Below are positions 54,001-63,776 of a stretch of 64,000 nt of DNA, piece after piece. The DNA is from Deltaproteobacteria bacterium (GTDB taxonomy: Bacteria; Desulfobacterota; Desulfarculia; Adiutricales; Adiutricaceae). Each line of letters opens with the position of its first letter. The stretch's first letter is position 1. The notes beneath the pieces were generated by a model that was not told the DNA's origin, searched no databases, and was given only the letters and a program-made list of their open reading frames with translations. The position numbers and the translations under genes were made by a program. Location: assembly GCA_031276865.1 (NCBI GenBank), contig JAISMF010000023.1, positions 1-64,000 on the forward strand, in the 5' to 3' direction.

Positions 54001-55809
54001 ATATATGATGATTAATAATTATTAATTTAAAAAAATTATAAAAATCATATTTTATATCAAAAATGATGATAAATTTTAATATTGAGCATTTGATAAGCTC
54101 AAATTAATAAAGTTATCTAAACAATTGAAGTATCAATATTTATCATTACGCAAAATGTTCGTTGTTGAATAATTATTCAATAAGTTATTGTTTTATACAA
54201 TTAATATTATTAATATACCATACATAAATTAGAATAATTTACTTATCCGATTATTTCAATGTTTTTTACGTTCGCATCAACAATGAAAAGTTCGTGAACG
54301 AATTCTTGCGGCTCATACCCATTAATAATAGTAGGTATGACATTATCAATATATAAGTATTAAAATATATTTTTTCAAATATATATGGTTAGAATATATT
54401 TCGACCTTTTCCGAGCACTAAAAAGTCCTAGCATAATGCATATTGAGGCAATGAAAAAATGATATCTGCAAAAAAAAACGGTTGAATCTGGCAAAAGGCC
54501 TCCAGGATATTACTATATAAATATACTATTTTATGATTAATAGTAAATTTTATTAAATTATTAATATAATATGTATATTTAATTGTGTAAATAAAATGCA
54601 GATAGGAATGCGGCTACGAGAAAAAAACTAGCATAATAACTATATGAGTGTGCTCATTTCAGATAACTCATACGTTGATGATAAGGCCAAGCAGCTGAAA
54701 TACCGTTCCAAAGCGTTTCAAAATATTGAGAACACGCGGATGAATTTTGAGGTAGGGAGAGGATTGACAATAAATAACATTGTTATCCGAATAAGGCGGA
54801 ATAGTGGTGATTTTTTCGGATGAGGAAAAGTTGACTTGGTGATTGAAGATAATCCGTCCGGGAATAGATTAAAGCGTTATAAAATACTGAGTTTTTGGAG
54901 ATATTGAGATATGGAAAGCAATAAAAAATTACGCAAATAATTTCTGGTTTTAAAAACAAGTATCCTGAAAAATTCTTTTTTTTGAACAAACCTCTCCGAT
55001 TTTGTCGTTTTGAAATTTTGGAAGATTTTTTGATCTTCAGACGTCCAACCCGTCTGAATGGCGGCAGCAGGGATCGGAACTAGATTCGGATGTATCATCA
55101 TGACGCTATCTATGTTGTTGCCTTCAAATGCGTAAATAAATATGAATCTAATGTTCAATAATTCCGCCTTTACCCATTGCTTAAAGTTAAGTTAACTTTC
55201 AAAAAAACTTAAATTATAATCGTGTATAAATAGTTTAGCTCATTTCAAACATTGCGTTGGATGATAATTGATGTATATTGATTTAAAAAATAATGAAGAT
55301 AGTATGGAGGCGCAATAAATAGATGAAGATAATTATGGGGATGTATTAAATTCAATGTTGGTAAAGGAGTATAATTATTCTTTCATGAATTATTTGTTAA
55401 TACTGATAATGGCGAAAAATGATGGTTGTATTTTTTTCTTATAAGTCAGTGGTGATGGAGTATTTGCCTAGATGAAGCGGCTAATCCTTATCTATCTGAA
55501 ATAATCTTAAATAATCTGAAATAATCAAAGGTAATCTTAAATATGCTAGGGATAGGGATGAGCATAAAAAGTCTTTAATATTGAAAGTGTACCGTTTTTT
55601 CTGTTATATAAAGTATTTGTCATGCTTTCTAAAATGTTTTGAAATATCGTGAACATATAAACGGCAAAATATCGTGGCTTTTCATTGGATGGTAATTATA
55701 TTCATGGATCGTGGATTAATAGAATTATTGAAACATATACTCTCCAATTCGCAGATTTTTTGAGTTAGCAAGTATTTTTGTTATCAGCATAAAAAAAATA
55801 AGGACTGTT
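54001..55809. other. Long AT-rich region, probably decayed
   Basis: No convincing gene. A 59-codon ORF at 54644-54823 (MSVLISDNSYVDDKAKQLKY...) and a 93-codon minus-strand ORF at 54877-55158 have protein-like stretches but no strong start signals or recognised motifs. Short repeats (AATAATCTTAAATA) occur at 55500-55545. Confidence 0.4.
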
Positions 55810-56163
55810 ATGATTGATTTTGATAAGAGCAACAGCGGTATATTAAATATTGATGAAATCATTCAACGGTTACTCGATAGAGTTGGAGTCCTGGAGTCAC
55901 GAATGGCTCGTTTGGAGGAATTGATTAATAAGCCACAGCCTAGGTTACGCATTCCACGTAATTACAATGATTACATAAAGGTGAAAGAATTGATTTCCAG
56001 AGGTTCAAGTATTAACGGTGCGGCAAAGAAGCTCAAACTGCCTTACACAACTGTGCATTACTACGCCACGGCAAATACCGAAACAGTGGAAAGGCTGAAA
56101 AAAATAACGGTTATGATTGATAACGATGATTTTATCGGTGATAAACTGGAAGAGGATTCGTAG
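55810..56163 (+). CDS. Coiled-coil plus resolvase-type HTH protein
   Basis: 117 residues. A leading heptad segment (IIQRLLDRVGVLESRMARLE) suggests dimerisation. The C-terminal half holds KVKELISRGSSINGAAKKLK then LPYTTVHYY, which fits the helix-turn-helix of Hin/resolvase (HTH_7) or transposon-encoded regulators. AAGGA precedes the ATG. Small HTH genes like this are common on mobile elements. AT-rich, it lies in the island-like region with no recognised partner gene. Confidence 0.65.
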   Translation: MIDFDKSNSGILNIDEIIQRLLDRVGVLESRMARLEELINKPQPRLRIPRNYNDYIKVKELISRGSSINGAAKKLKLPYTTVHYYATANTETVERLKKITVMIDNDDFIGDKLEEDS

Positions 56164-56308
56164 GAATGACAGTTGAGAATGATACGTTTCAGAGCAGGCT
56201 GTGTAAAGATGGAAATTATGCAGTTTAAGATTAGTTTACGTGTTAGATGTATTTAATAACGCCAGGGTATATAGTATAGAAAAATATAATTTTTTGAAAA
56301 TGATAATG

Positions 56309-57583
56309 TTAGCGCTTTAATGTGATATTGTTTAAAAATATGTTTAGATCAATATTATCCGAATTACTGATAATACAGTACATCAAGTGCTTGTCATCTC
56401 CTATTTTATTAACTACGCCGAGAGCTGAAGTTCCATCCATGGTGAAATTGAAGGATAATCCTTCGTGGAATGGAGATGGTACGGAACCGTTAACGGAGTC
56501 TGAATAAACTTTGGCGATTTGTTCTAAAGAAAGAACGCTGTTTTCATCAGCTACAATCATAAAAAAAGACTTATCGTCAGCGGAAGCAATTAATATTGAA
56601 TTATCATATTTATTTTTCAGCCGCCAACCTTCCGGGATTAAAAATGATATTAATTTTATTTCCACTATTCTTTGTTCATTTCCTGGAATTTTACCGGGTT
56701 TGAGTTCATTGTATTCTTTTTCCGGCGGATCAGCCGGTAAAGAGTTCATTTTATCCCGTATGCTCGTGGCAGGCTTGTTATTTTTAGAAGGAAGATACTG
56801 GTTTTCGGCTAATTTAGGATTAATTTTATTGGAATATAAAAAAGCGACAATATCCTCTGCCGGTTGAGCAAGATTGGCGCGGGCGTTTTTTCGTCTTATG
56901 TTGTATGCCCAAGTGTTGATTCCCACCACCTCTCCTTTTGAGTTTACTAAAGGTCCTCCGCTGTTTCCTGAACTAATTTGGGCGGAATGCACAATCATAG
57001 AGCCTAGTTTTCCTTGAACGATAGCGTTAACGTTTCCTGTTGTCGAAGCGACAGGCAGTGGTATAATGGAGTCGACATTTCGGTGGACGATTTTTCCGTA
57101 GTTCAAAGCGGCGTCTCTCACCAACCCTGGATACCCCCAGGCGGACACCTTGTCAAGCCTTTTTATTTCCAAATTAAAAATCATGGGTGACATATCCGTA
57201 TTCTCTGGCGGATCAAATCGAAGCAGAGCCAAGTCTCTAGAGCCAGGAATATTGAAATTATCTTCGTACTGATAGTCGACTATATCCGCCTCCACCGCCT
57301 TCATGTATTTATTCAGAATATAAATACGTCCTTCCTGTTCACGTTCATTTACCACATGACCGTTTGTTAAGACATATCCATCCGCCACGATGAATCCGCT
57401 CCCCATCGAAACGCTGTCATCCGATTCCACCATGATGAAAAGTACTGATTTTTCTATATTTTCCACTATCTTTCTCTGAAAATCACGGAGCTGATTAAAA
57501 GGAATTTCTTTTTCCTGGGAAAAGAGTGGAAAATCTGCGCTCCAGAGAATAGTGGCTATTAAAAGTAATCTAATTATCTTCAT
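56309..57583 (-). CDS. Exported trypsin-like serine protease
   Basis: 424 residues. A signal peptide (MKIIRLLLIATILWS) ends near residue 23. The catalytic triad is H76 (TNGHVV), D117 (SRDLALLRFD) and S208 (ISSGNSGGPLV), so it is a trypsin_2/DegP-type protease. No PDZ domain follows. Instead residues ~265-424 form an unrecognised domain (VEIKLISFLIPEGWRLKNKY; KVYSDSVNGSVPSPFHEGLS). GAGGATCC precedes the ATG. It should act in the periplasm. AT-rich composition suggests recent acquisition. Inverted-repeat element D lies 500 bp upstream in the same orientation. Confidence 0.9.
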   Translation of the reverse strand: MKIIRLLLIATILWSADFPLFSQEKEIPFNQLRDFQRKIVENIEKSVLFIMVESDDSVSMGSGFIVADGYVLTNGHVVNEREQEGRIYILNKYMKAVEADIVDYQYEDNFNIPGSRDLALLRFDPPENTDMSPMIFNLEIKRLDKVSAWGYPGLVRDAALNYGKIVHRNVDSIIPLPVASTTGNVNAIVQGKLGSMIVHSAQISSGNSGGPLVNSKGEVVGINTWAYNIRRKNARANLAQPAEDIVAFLYSNKINPKLAENQYLPSKNNKPATSIRDKMNSLPADPPEKEYNELKPGKIPGNEQRIVEIKLISFLIPEGWRLKNKYDNSILIASADDKSFFMIVADENSVLSLEQIAKVYSDSVNGSVPSPFHEGLSFNFTMDGTSALGVVNKIGDDKHLMYCIISNSDNIDLNIFLNNITLKR

Positions 57584-58078
57584 GGATCCTCATGGCTAGA
57601 ATAGCTATCATGAAAAAATAGGTTTGGATTTTTGGATGAATCTTGATGAAATCGTCAATATAATTCGGGTTTTTACGCGATGTATATGGTCGTTTATTGA
57701 AATTAATTTATGTATTTATATATTAAAAGATATAAATGGAGTCATCTCTAGCTTGCGCCACAGTTCGTATTTTCCTTTCCCTGTTGATATTTTCATTTCA
57801 GGCTGATAACACTCTTGCTGACAACGTTTGCCGAAACGTCTGGGTAGGATGGAAAGTAAGGCTTATGGCGTTTAAAATGTTATAAAAGAACTCCATCTTC
57901 TCGATGTATATGAGGTATATCTTAGTTATTTCCGAAAAATTCGCTATGACGTAAGTTAGATGTTTTATGATTTTTTTGTGGCTGGAGCGAGTTAATGTAT
58001 TTCATTTAATATTTCTATGTTTTGAGTGTTTTCAATCGAGAGCCTTGTAACCTATGATCCCTAAAAATGTTACTATCG
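57584..58078. other. AT-rich spacer upstream of the protease gene
   Basis: No gene with support. It ends at inverted-repeat element D. Confidence 0.35.
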
Positions 58079-58160
58079 CCCCGGCGGATAAAAGTTAGAA
58101 TCTTGTCGATCGGCTTTTTTGGCCTCATACTTGGCTGTTTCTAATATTCAACCGCCGGAG
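58079..58160 (-). repeat. Inverted-repeat element, copy D
   Basis: 82 bp, reverse oriented. Read on the minus strand it begins CTCCGGCGGTTGAATATTAG and ends GATTCTAACTTTTATCCGCC plus GGGG. The interior differs from the other copies, so the ends are the conserved part. Confidence 0.75.
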
Positions 58161-58489
58161 TAATGACATGGTAAAGGAGATGAATTTCATATCTTTTTTT
58201 GACTATAAAGTAAAATCAAAAGGAAGTCAAGAGAATAATTATTATATAAAATTTATACTTTAGAAAAATAAAATAATTATAATGATTAAATATTAGTAAT
58301 ATAATAAATTAGTAATTAAAAATATTTATAATTAGCTATTTATAAAGTTTTTAGCTCCTTGGACTTTTGTGTGTTTTCATAATTGATAGTATATATAATG
58401 ATATTATAATAAAAAGTTATATAGCATAAATATAATTAATTTATTTTATATAATTTGCTGAATTTTTAATCTCCACTAGCTAACACTGC
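58161..58489. other. AT-rich spacer
   Basis: No gene or structured element recognised. Confidence 0.35.
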
Positions 58490-59900
58490 CATACAAAAGG
58501 CGTCAATGGCTTGGCCCAGACCGGAGTGGTCTTGTATCGCGGAGCTGGCGTCATCTCCCGCCTGAAACCCCAGCCCCGGATGTTCCGGCGCCCGAGCCGC
58601 GGCGGCGAGAATGTGGCGACAAGAGGCTCCGCCGCGCGCCTAGTCCGCGGCGTCCCAGTTGGCCACAGGAAGAATTTCCTGTTCGACGCGAGCGTACCCA
58701 GAGTCTACCGTCCAGGGCCGAGGCGCCGCGAGGCGGATTGAACTGGGGTTCGCCCGGGAGAGGAGGAGGTACGCCAAAGCTTTCGATATGGAGGCGCTTC
58801 CGAGGCGCCTGGGAGCCGTCCTTTGAAAAAGTCGCTTAAGGACGAGAACGTCTACTGGCGCGTCGTCCATCTGATCTTTATGGACCATCTGAAGAAAAAG
58901 CGCCCGCGCTTAAATTTCAGGGGCGTGAAATACATAGCCTTTGACGAAACCGGCCTAATAAGAGGTTTACGCGTGTCACGATCGTTTCGGACCTATTAAG
59001 AAAGATCCGGTGTTCGTGGGAGGGGAAAGGCGGCATGGCGCTCTAACATTTCGGAAGATGGGCCGGTAATATCGAGGCCGCACGCCTCGATATTCGCCCA
59101 GCCCAAGTGAAAGCCGCGCGAGGAAATCAGCCCACCCTGATAATCGTCTTCGACAAATTTCCCGTGTTCAAGCTCATAAACGAGATGATTGACAAACTTC
59201 GCCGCTTACCTGTCCGCGGGCGTCAAATGACTGGCCAGATTCATTCTCAGAGGCGTGAAATTCATTATCCTGAAAAATCGCCGCCACTTCGATTGCGGCG
59301 GAAACGAGAAAGAGGATGGAGAGGGCCTTGTCACCGAACACGCCTCGGATAAAGGCCTGGATCCTCAAGGATTTCCCGCGTCAGATTTGCGAGGGGACCC
59401 CGCGCGCGAGGGGGAGTACATCCTCAAAGGATGGGCGGAGCCTGGCGCGCGCGCCGGCAATTCGCCTGTCAGGCTCCATGTCGCGCGGGTGAAAGGCGCG
59501 TCCGGAGGACGCTCGACTATAACGCGCGCGGGTTAACCTCCGGCCCGAGCGAAAGGAACAACTTCATGGATCAGATCAGGCGGGCCTACGGATTTAGGAA
59601 CATGTTCAATTCCAGGCTGACCTTTTTTGCGTCAACAAATTCAGCCGCATATAATGGTGAAACCTATTTTTTTCGGGTGGCGTCTGAAAACCTAATATAA
59701 GGGAGGCTGAACGGAAGTCGTGACACCACAATCATCCTTTCTTCGTCCATCGCCTATGCGAATGCCGGTAATAATGCAACAATTAGAGTTCGTTAAAACA
59801 GAAGCAATAATTGCCACTCATTTTTTTTAAGCCCAGAATACGCGAAAGTCCGCATAGCCTCTTATATTAACCATGCTTATGCGAAAGTCCGAAGAGTCCC
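58490..59900 (+). mobile_element. Decayed ISL3-family insertion sequence with transposase pseudogene
   Basis: Pieces of an ISL3 (IS204/IS1001/IS1165) transposase appear in order in shifting frames: RGVKYIAFDETGL (58918-58955), LIIVFDKFPVFKLINEMIDK (59138-59200), LRGVKFIILKNRR (59245-59285), ILKDFPRQICEG (59362-59398) and GLTSGPSERNNF then IRRAYGFRNMF (59530-59607). These match the DDE region and the C-terminal GxNNKIKxxKRxAYGFR motif of the family. Several frameshifts and stops make it inactive. The flanks 58508-58577 and 59645-59900 recur in the deleted copy at 35041-35600, so they are probably the element's ends. Confidence 0.8.
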
Positions 59901-60658
59901 GAAGGTTGAAACGAAAGACGTCGTCCCTCCCGGCGTTTGCCAGCGGCGGATGTTTTTTACCTTCTTTCGCATCCTTCGCGCGCTTGTCTCACGCCGCTTC
60001 GGTCCGAGACTTGCGATGGATGTTTAATTGTACCGCCCAGCGTTAATGGTTAGCGGAAAATACGCGCGGCGCGCTCTCTCGCGCCTTTGAGTTATCTTTT
60101 TTTAGAAAATATCCAAAATCCTACGCGTTTTCGCCTTTTTTCCGGAGGAATCGTTATAGCCGGCCATCTTTTAAGGATGGTTTTCTCGGGCGTCTCCCCC
60201 CCCCGCGGGCCGTATTTCGTTTTTTTCTTCCCGTGACTAGAAGGCGTTTCCCCTATGGTTGATTTTTCGCCGCCGGCCTATTCCCCCGGACGCTCGCATC
60301 TCATCTTTTCCGGCGGTTTTTCTTTCGATATCCTGGTTCCACGGGGATTTACAAAACATTCTCAAGGCTCTTATTGAAATTTCAAAGGTTTTCTCTTTTC
60401 GGCCTTTAGCGGCCTATCGATTGCGCCCGTGATGGCAACCGCTTGACGAGGGCCCTATTTTAGTGTACAAAAGTTTTAAGCGCGCTTTTTTCCCGCGTTC
60501 ACTGCTTTCCGGTTCTTTTTCGTTTCTAAAACCATTGCCATTTAACTTTAAAGCGTTCTTTTTTTACGGATTGTTTTTTTCTCTTTTACCCTCTTTTAGG
60601 CCCCGCCTTGTGGAGCGGGTAACTCAAACATAGATCGGTTGCAAAACGAGGCTCGTTT
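59901..60658. other. Spacer, no supported gene
   Basis: Mixed composition. The right end carries the GAGG box (60645) of the nitroreductase gene. Repeats of GCGAAAGTCCG at 59850 and 59880 belong to the IS end. Confidence 0.4.
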
Positions 60659-61249
60659 ATGAAAAATGAATTAGAATCCGCCGCCCTGGATCAGGTCTTT
60701 CGCGCCGCCAGGACTTACGTCAAATACGATTCCGCCGAACTGACCGACCAGTCGATCGAGGCCCTCTACGATCTTTTCAAGTGGGGCCCCACCTGCGTGA
60801 ACTCCCAGCCCGGGCGCTACGTCTTCGTCCGCTCCGCCGAGGCGAAAAAGAGGCTCCTTCCGGCCGTGTTTCCCGGAAACGCGCCCAAGGTGGAGTCCGC
60901 CGCGGCCACCGTCATCGCGGCCTACGACAGCATGTTCCACGAGTATCTCTCCGAGCTCTGGACCGCCTACGACGCCACCCCCATGTACCGCGACAACCAG
61001 AAGCTCCGCGAGGAGACCGCCTTCCGCAACGGAAGCCTGGGCGCGGCCTACCTCATCCTGGCGGCCAGGGCCCTGGGCCTGGACTGCGGACCCATGAGCG
61101 GCTTCGACAACGCCAAGGTGGACGCCGAGTTTTTCCCCGACGGCCGCTTCAAGAGCAATTTCCTCATAAACATCGGCCGCGGCGCCCCGGAAGGCTTCTA
61201 TCCCCGGGGCAAGCGCCTGGCTTTCAGCGAGGCCGCGCGGATCCTCTAG
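60659..61249 (+). CDS. Nitroreductase-family protein (RutE/HadB-like)
   Basis: 196 residues, the usual length for the RutE subgroup. Key segments are SIEALYDLFKWGPTCVNSQP followed by GR, the FMN loop with its N-S-Q-P motif; GSLGAAYLILAARALGLDCG; PMSGFDNAKVDAEFF; and LINIGRG near the end. RutE-type members reduce malonic semialdehyde in pyrimidine breakdown, but no rut genes are near and other nitroreductases share this profile, so the substrate is unsure. FMN-dependent, cytosolic. Terminated by a strong hairpin 60 bp downstream. Confidence 0.87.
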   Translation: MKNELESAALDQVFRAARTYVKYDSAELTDQSIEALYDLFKWGPTCVNSQPGRYVFVRSAEAKKRLLPAVFPGNAPKVESAAATVIAAYDSMFHEYLSELWTAYDATPMYRDNQKLREETAFRNGSLGAAYLILAARALGLDCGPMSGFDNAKVDAEFFPDGRFKSNFLINIGRGAPEGFYPRGKRLAFSEAARIL

Positions 61250-61304
61250 AGCGCGTCGGCCTTCCGGCCGCCGGCTTATCGGGGCTAAATCGCCCTCCGG
61301 CGAA

Positions 61305-61352
61305 AAAACAGCCGCCCGTTCCCCGGGTTTCAGGGGACGGGCGGCTTTTTTC
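61305..61352. terminator. Bidirectional terminator
   Basis: GCCGCCCGTTCCCC (61311-61324) pairs with GGGGACGGGCGGC (61333-61345), with T6 on the right and A6 on the left. It serves the nitroreductase gene and may also catch readthrough from the minus-strand gene at 61491. Confidence 0.88.
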
Positions 61353-61490
61353 TCACTATGACGGCGGTTTTTTCTCACTAGACGGGCGGCTTATTGCGCC
61401 GGGCGGGCGAGGTCGCCGGACCGTTCCGGCCGGGAGGCTTTTTTCCGCGGCGCGAAAGCGCCTGGGAAATGGCCTCTCCGCCAGGGCGGG

Positions 61491-61769
61491 CTACTTTTTC
61501 TTCTGCTTCTGCTGGCCCACGCGGACCTTGGCCTCGGCCGCGGCCTTGGCGTCGCTCTTGATATGGGTGGCCATGCCGCAGTCGCCCCGGCGCCACTTGG
61601 CGGCGGGGTCCGGAAACACCGAGCAGTAGGCGCCGCCGCCGATGGACATAATCCTGTCGCAGCCTTCGCATTTGGCGTCAACCGGACGGCAGGAGCCGCC
61701 CAGAAAGGAGCAGCCTTTTTTGGCCATGAATGAACACTCGACACCGTTTTTTATGGTAGCGCACTGCAT
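61491..61769 (-). CDS. PxxKW family cysteine-rich protein
   Basis: 92 residues from ATG 61769, where GAGGTG lies seven bases upstream; the longer frame has no signal. Eight cysteines occur in the conserved order (MQCATIKNGVECSFMAKKGC; CEGCDRIM; YCSVFPDPAAKWRRGDCGMA), including the naming PxxKW motif (PDPAAKW). The tail is Lys/Gln-rich. This family is largely restricted to deltaproteobacteria-type sulfate reducers and relatives; the function is unknown, with probable metal or Fe-S binding. Confidence 0.9.
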   Translation of the reverse strand: MQCATIKNGVECSFMAKKGCSFLGGSCRPVDAKCEGCDRIMSIGGGAYCSVFPDPAAKWRRGDCGMATHIKSDAKAAAEAKVRVGQQKQKKK

Positions 61770-62172
61770 TGGGTCACCTCGGGGACGAAAAAACGTCAAT
61801 TAACAAAGCTTGCGGCCGGAGCCCTCTCGGGGCGTCAAATTGCGGATTATACGTAAATAAACTGAAAAGTCAAGGTTTTCCGGGCCTTTTCCCGGCTCCG
61901 GAGTGAAAATATTTTCGTTTGAACGGGATAAATTTATTTATTATTTTCTTAATTTTAGCGCGCGTGCTGTTAAATTTTTTTAAATTTTCTACTTTTTTCT
62001 TAATTAAGCGGCCCTTCCCGTAACTCCCTCCGCTTTCCCGCCTCCGCCTCGAGGGGGTGGATCCTGGAAAAGGCCCGGCCCCGGGAAAAAAAGACCCGGA
62101 AAAAGTTGGCAGATCTTTTGCTATTAGTTTTCAGCCCCGCGGGGCCGAGCCGTTTTTTTAAGGAGTTTACCC
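61770..62172. other. Spacer between two divergent genes
   Basis: Contains an AT-rich block at 61925-62005. Promoters for both flanking genes should lie here. No RNA recognised. Confidence 0.4.
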
Positions 62173-62820
62173 ATGCCGAGCGAGTTAGCGGATCCCAGCG
62201 TGTATCAGGATCTCACCCATTACGAGACAGTGGCCCGCATCCTGGCCATGGAGCTTTCCTCTTTCGAGCTGGTGGCGGATCCCCTGGACGTGGCCGAAAC
62301 CTTGGAGGAGCTCTCCGAGGAGATGGAGGATATGCCCTACGTCATCAGCGACTGCCGGGAGGCGGCCGCGGCCTTCTCCGAACTTGAGGGAGCCCTGGAC
62401 CGCATGTACTCCCTGGCGGACCGCGCCATCGAGGCCGGATCCTCCGATCCCTCCATCCTCAACGTCTTGGACGAGGAGTTCTCCCTCTACGCCGAGCTGG
62501 TGGCCAGGCTGGCCGGAGCCGACGACTTCGAGGGGCCCATCCTCTCCTTAGCCACCCCGGAGGAGGCCAGGATCACCCGGGTCATCCTGGGCTGCCTTTC
62601 CGACGCCCGCCACAACTTCGCCCTGCGTCTGGAGGAGCAGCGCCGCCATATAAACACCGCCATGGACGACGCCCTCGGGCTTTTAACGAGAATTTTGGAG
62701 AACGGAACCGGGATCTCCCACGGCACCCGGTCCGGCCTTTCCGCGCTGCTCTCGAAGCTGCGCTCCCTGGACCCCGCCTTGGAGGGCCGGGAGGGCAGGG
62801 GCCCCTACACTCTGCACTGA
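62173..62820 (+). CDS. Coiled-coil protein with flagellin-like segments
   Basis: 215 residues, all-helical appearance, no signal peptide. The stretch ALDRMYSLADRAIEAGSSDP, LNVLDEEFSLYAELVARLAG, ADDFEGPILSL follows the flagellin D1 pattern (LDRMxELAxQAAxGTxS, LxxEFxxLxxEIDRIAxxTxFNG), and CLSDARHNFALRLEEQRRHI follows the C-terminal VSxxRAxLGAxQNRLExxI. The length and low identity mean it is not a standard flagellin; it could be a flagellin-fold relative or a convergent coiled coil. AAGGAG precedes the ATG by seven bases. It stands alone with a terminator ~170 bp downstream. Confidence 0.6.
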   Translation: MPSELADPSVYQDLTHYETVARILAMELSSFELVADPLDVAETLEELSEEMEDMPYVISDCREAAAAFSELEGALDRMYSLADRAIEAGSSDPSILNVLDEEFSLYAELVARLAGADDFEGPILSLATPEEARITRVILGCLSDARHNFALRLEEQRRHINTAMDDALGLLTRILENGTGISHGTRSGLSALLSKLRSLDPALEGREGRGPYTLH

Positions 62821-62980
62821 AAAAGAAAGATCCCGCCGGAAATTGAATAAAACGCTCATGAGGCCCGAGTCTACGCGCGAACGAGCTTGAGGAAAGTTTT
62901 TTTAGCGTCTTCGGGGACTTAGAGCCCTCGAAAACGCCTCCCAAAAAAAATCGCGTCTTAAAAAAACCGAACCCGCCATG

Positions 62981-63019
62981 AAAAAGGCCCCGGAGGGTGG
63001 AACCCTCCGGGGCCTTTTT
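62981..63019. terminator. Bidirectional terminator between convergent genes
   Basis: GGCCCCGGAGGGT (62986-62998) pairs with ACCCTCCGGGGCC (63002-63014), flanked by A5 on the left and T5 on the right. Confidence 0.9.
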
Positions 63020-63044
63020 CACGCGGCCGTCACCGGGAGGCGTG

Positions 63045-63095
63045 GCCCTCCGTCATCCTGACCCTCCGTCATCCTGACCCGCCGTCATCCTCGCC
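63045..63095. repeat. 16-bp tandem repeat at the end of the ABC ATPase gene
   Basis: Three units of CCCTCCGTCATCCTGA and a partial fourth, the third varying to CCCGCCGTCATCCTCG. They overlap the stop region of the minus-strand gene at 63069. The 16-bp period is not a multiple of three, so expansion would alter the protein's C-terminus. Confidence 0.75.
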
Positions 63096-63776
63096 CTCCT
63101 TTCGGAGGGAACGCGGTCTCTCAGCGTCCCCGGCGGAGGCGTCCGCCTCCCGTCCGAGATCCGCCGGAATGGAAAGGGGGCTCTCCTTTAAAGGCAGCAC
63201 CCGCAGACGCTTTCCGCACTCCTCTAAAAGCTCCGGGTTCACGGAGTGCCCGGCCAGGATGGCGCAGCGACCCTTTTCCGCCTCTCCGTTCAAGAGCGAA
63301 GCCACCTGGGAGTGCCAGTGGCGGTCCAGAAAGGCGAAGGGCTCGTCTAGGATCAAGACGGGCCTCTCCAGAATGAAGGTCCTGGCCAAAGAGAGGCGGC
63401 GGCGCATGCCGCCGCTCATCAAGGGGGGCTTGTCGTCCTCGTCCAGGGAGAAGAGGGACAGCCAGCGGGAGATCCCGTCCGCCCGAGTTTTTCGGGACCA
63501 GCCGCGGGGGAGGACGTAGGATAGGTTTCCGGCGGCCGTCAGCCAGGGTATCAAGGCGTCGTCCTGGAAAAGGAAGCTCGCCTCGCCTTGGACGCGGACG
63601 GAGCCGGAATCGGGTTGCCCGATTCCGGCCAGGATCTCCAAAAAGGTGCTTTTCCCGTAGCCCGAGGGGCCTAGGAGCAGGACCACCTCCCCCGCCTTTA
63701 CGGAGATGGAGCAGTCGGCGAGAACCTGTCTTTCCCCGAAGCTTTTTTTCACCCCGGCGGCCCCGATGAGCTCCAT
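63069..63776 (-). CDS. ABC transporter ATP-binding protein, nitrate/sulfonate/taurine type
   Basis: 235 residues from ATG 63776, which overlaps the permease stop (TGATG). Walker A is GPSGYGKST, the Q loop FLFQDDALIPWLTAAGNLSY, the signature MSGGMRRRLSLAR, Walker B VLILDEPFAFLD, and the H loop LAGHS. The DDALIPW/NL segment is characteristic of SsuB/TauB/NrtD-type importers. Walker A has Tyr where Ser/Cys is common. A poorly conserved C-terminal tail follows (LGREADASAGDAERPRS), partly created by the 16-bp repeats. The substrate is unknown. Confidence 0.9.
   Translation of the reverse strand: MELIGAAGVKKSFGERQVLADCSISVKAGEVVLLLGPSGYGKSTFLEILAGIGQPDSGSVRVQGEASFLFQDDALIPWLTAAGNLSYVLPRGWSRKTRADGISRWLSLFSLDEDDKPPLMSGGMRRRLSLARTFILERPVLILDEPFAFLDRHWHSQVASLLNGEAEKGRCAILAGHSVNPELLEECGKRLRVLPLKESPLSIPADLGREADASAGDAERPRSLRKEGEDDGGSG

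Noticed and set aside
54877-55158. 93-codon minus-strand ORF in the AT-rich region
   Set aside because: Some protein-like stretches, but no ribosome-binding site or motif, so not listed as a gene.
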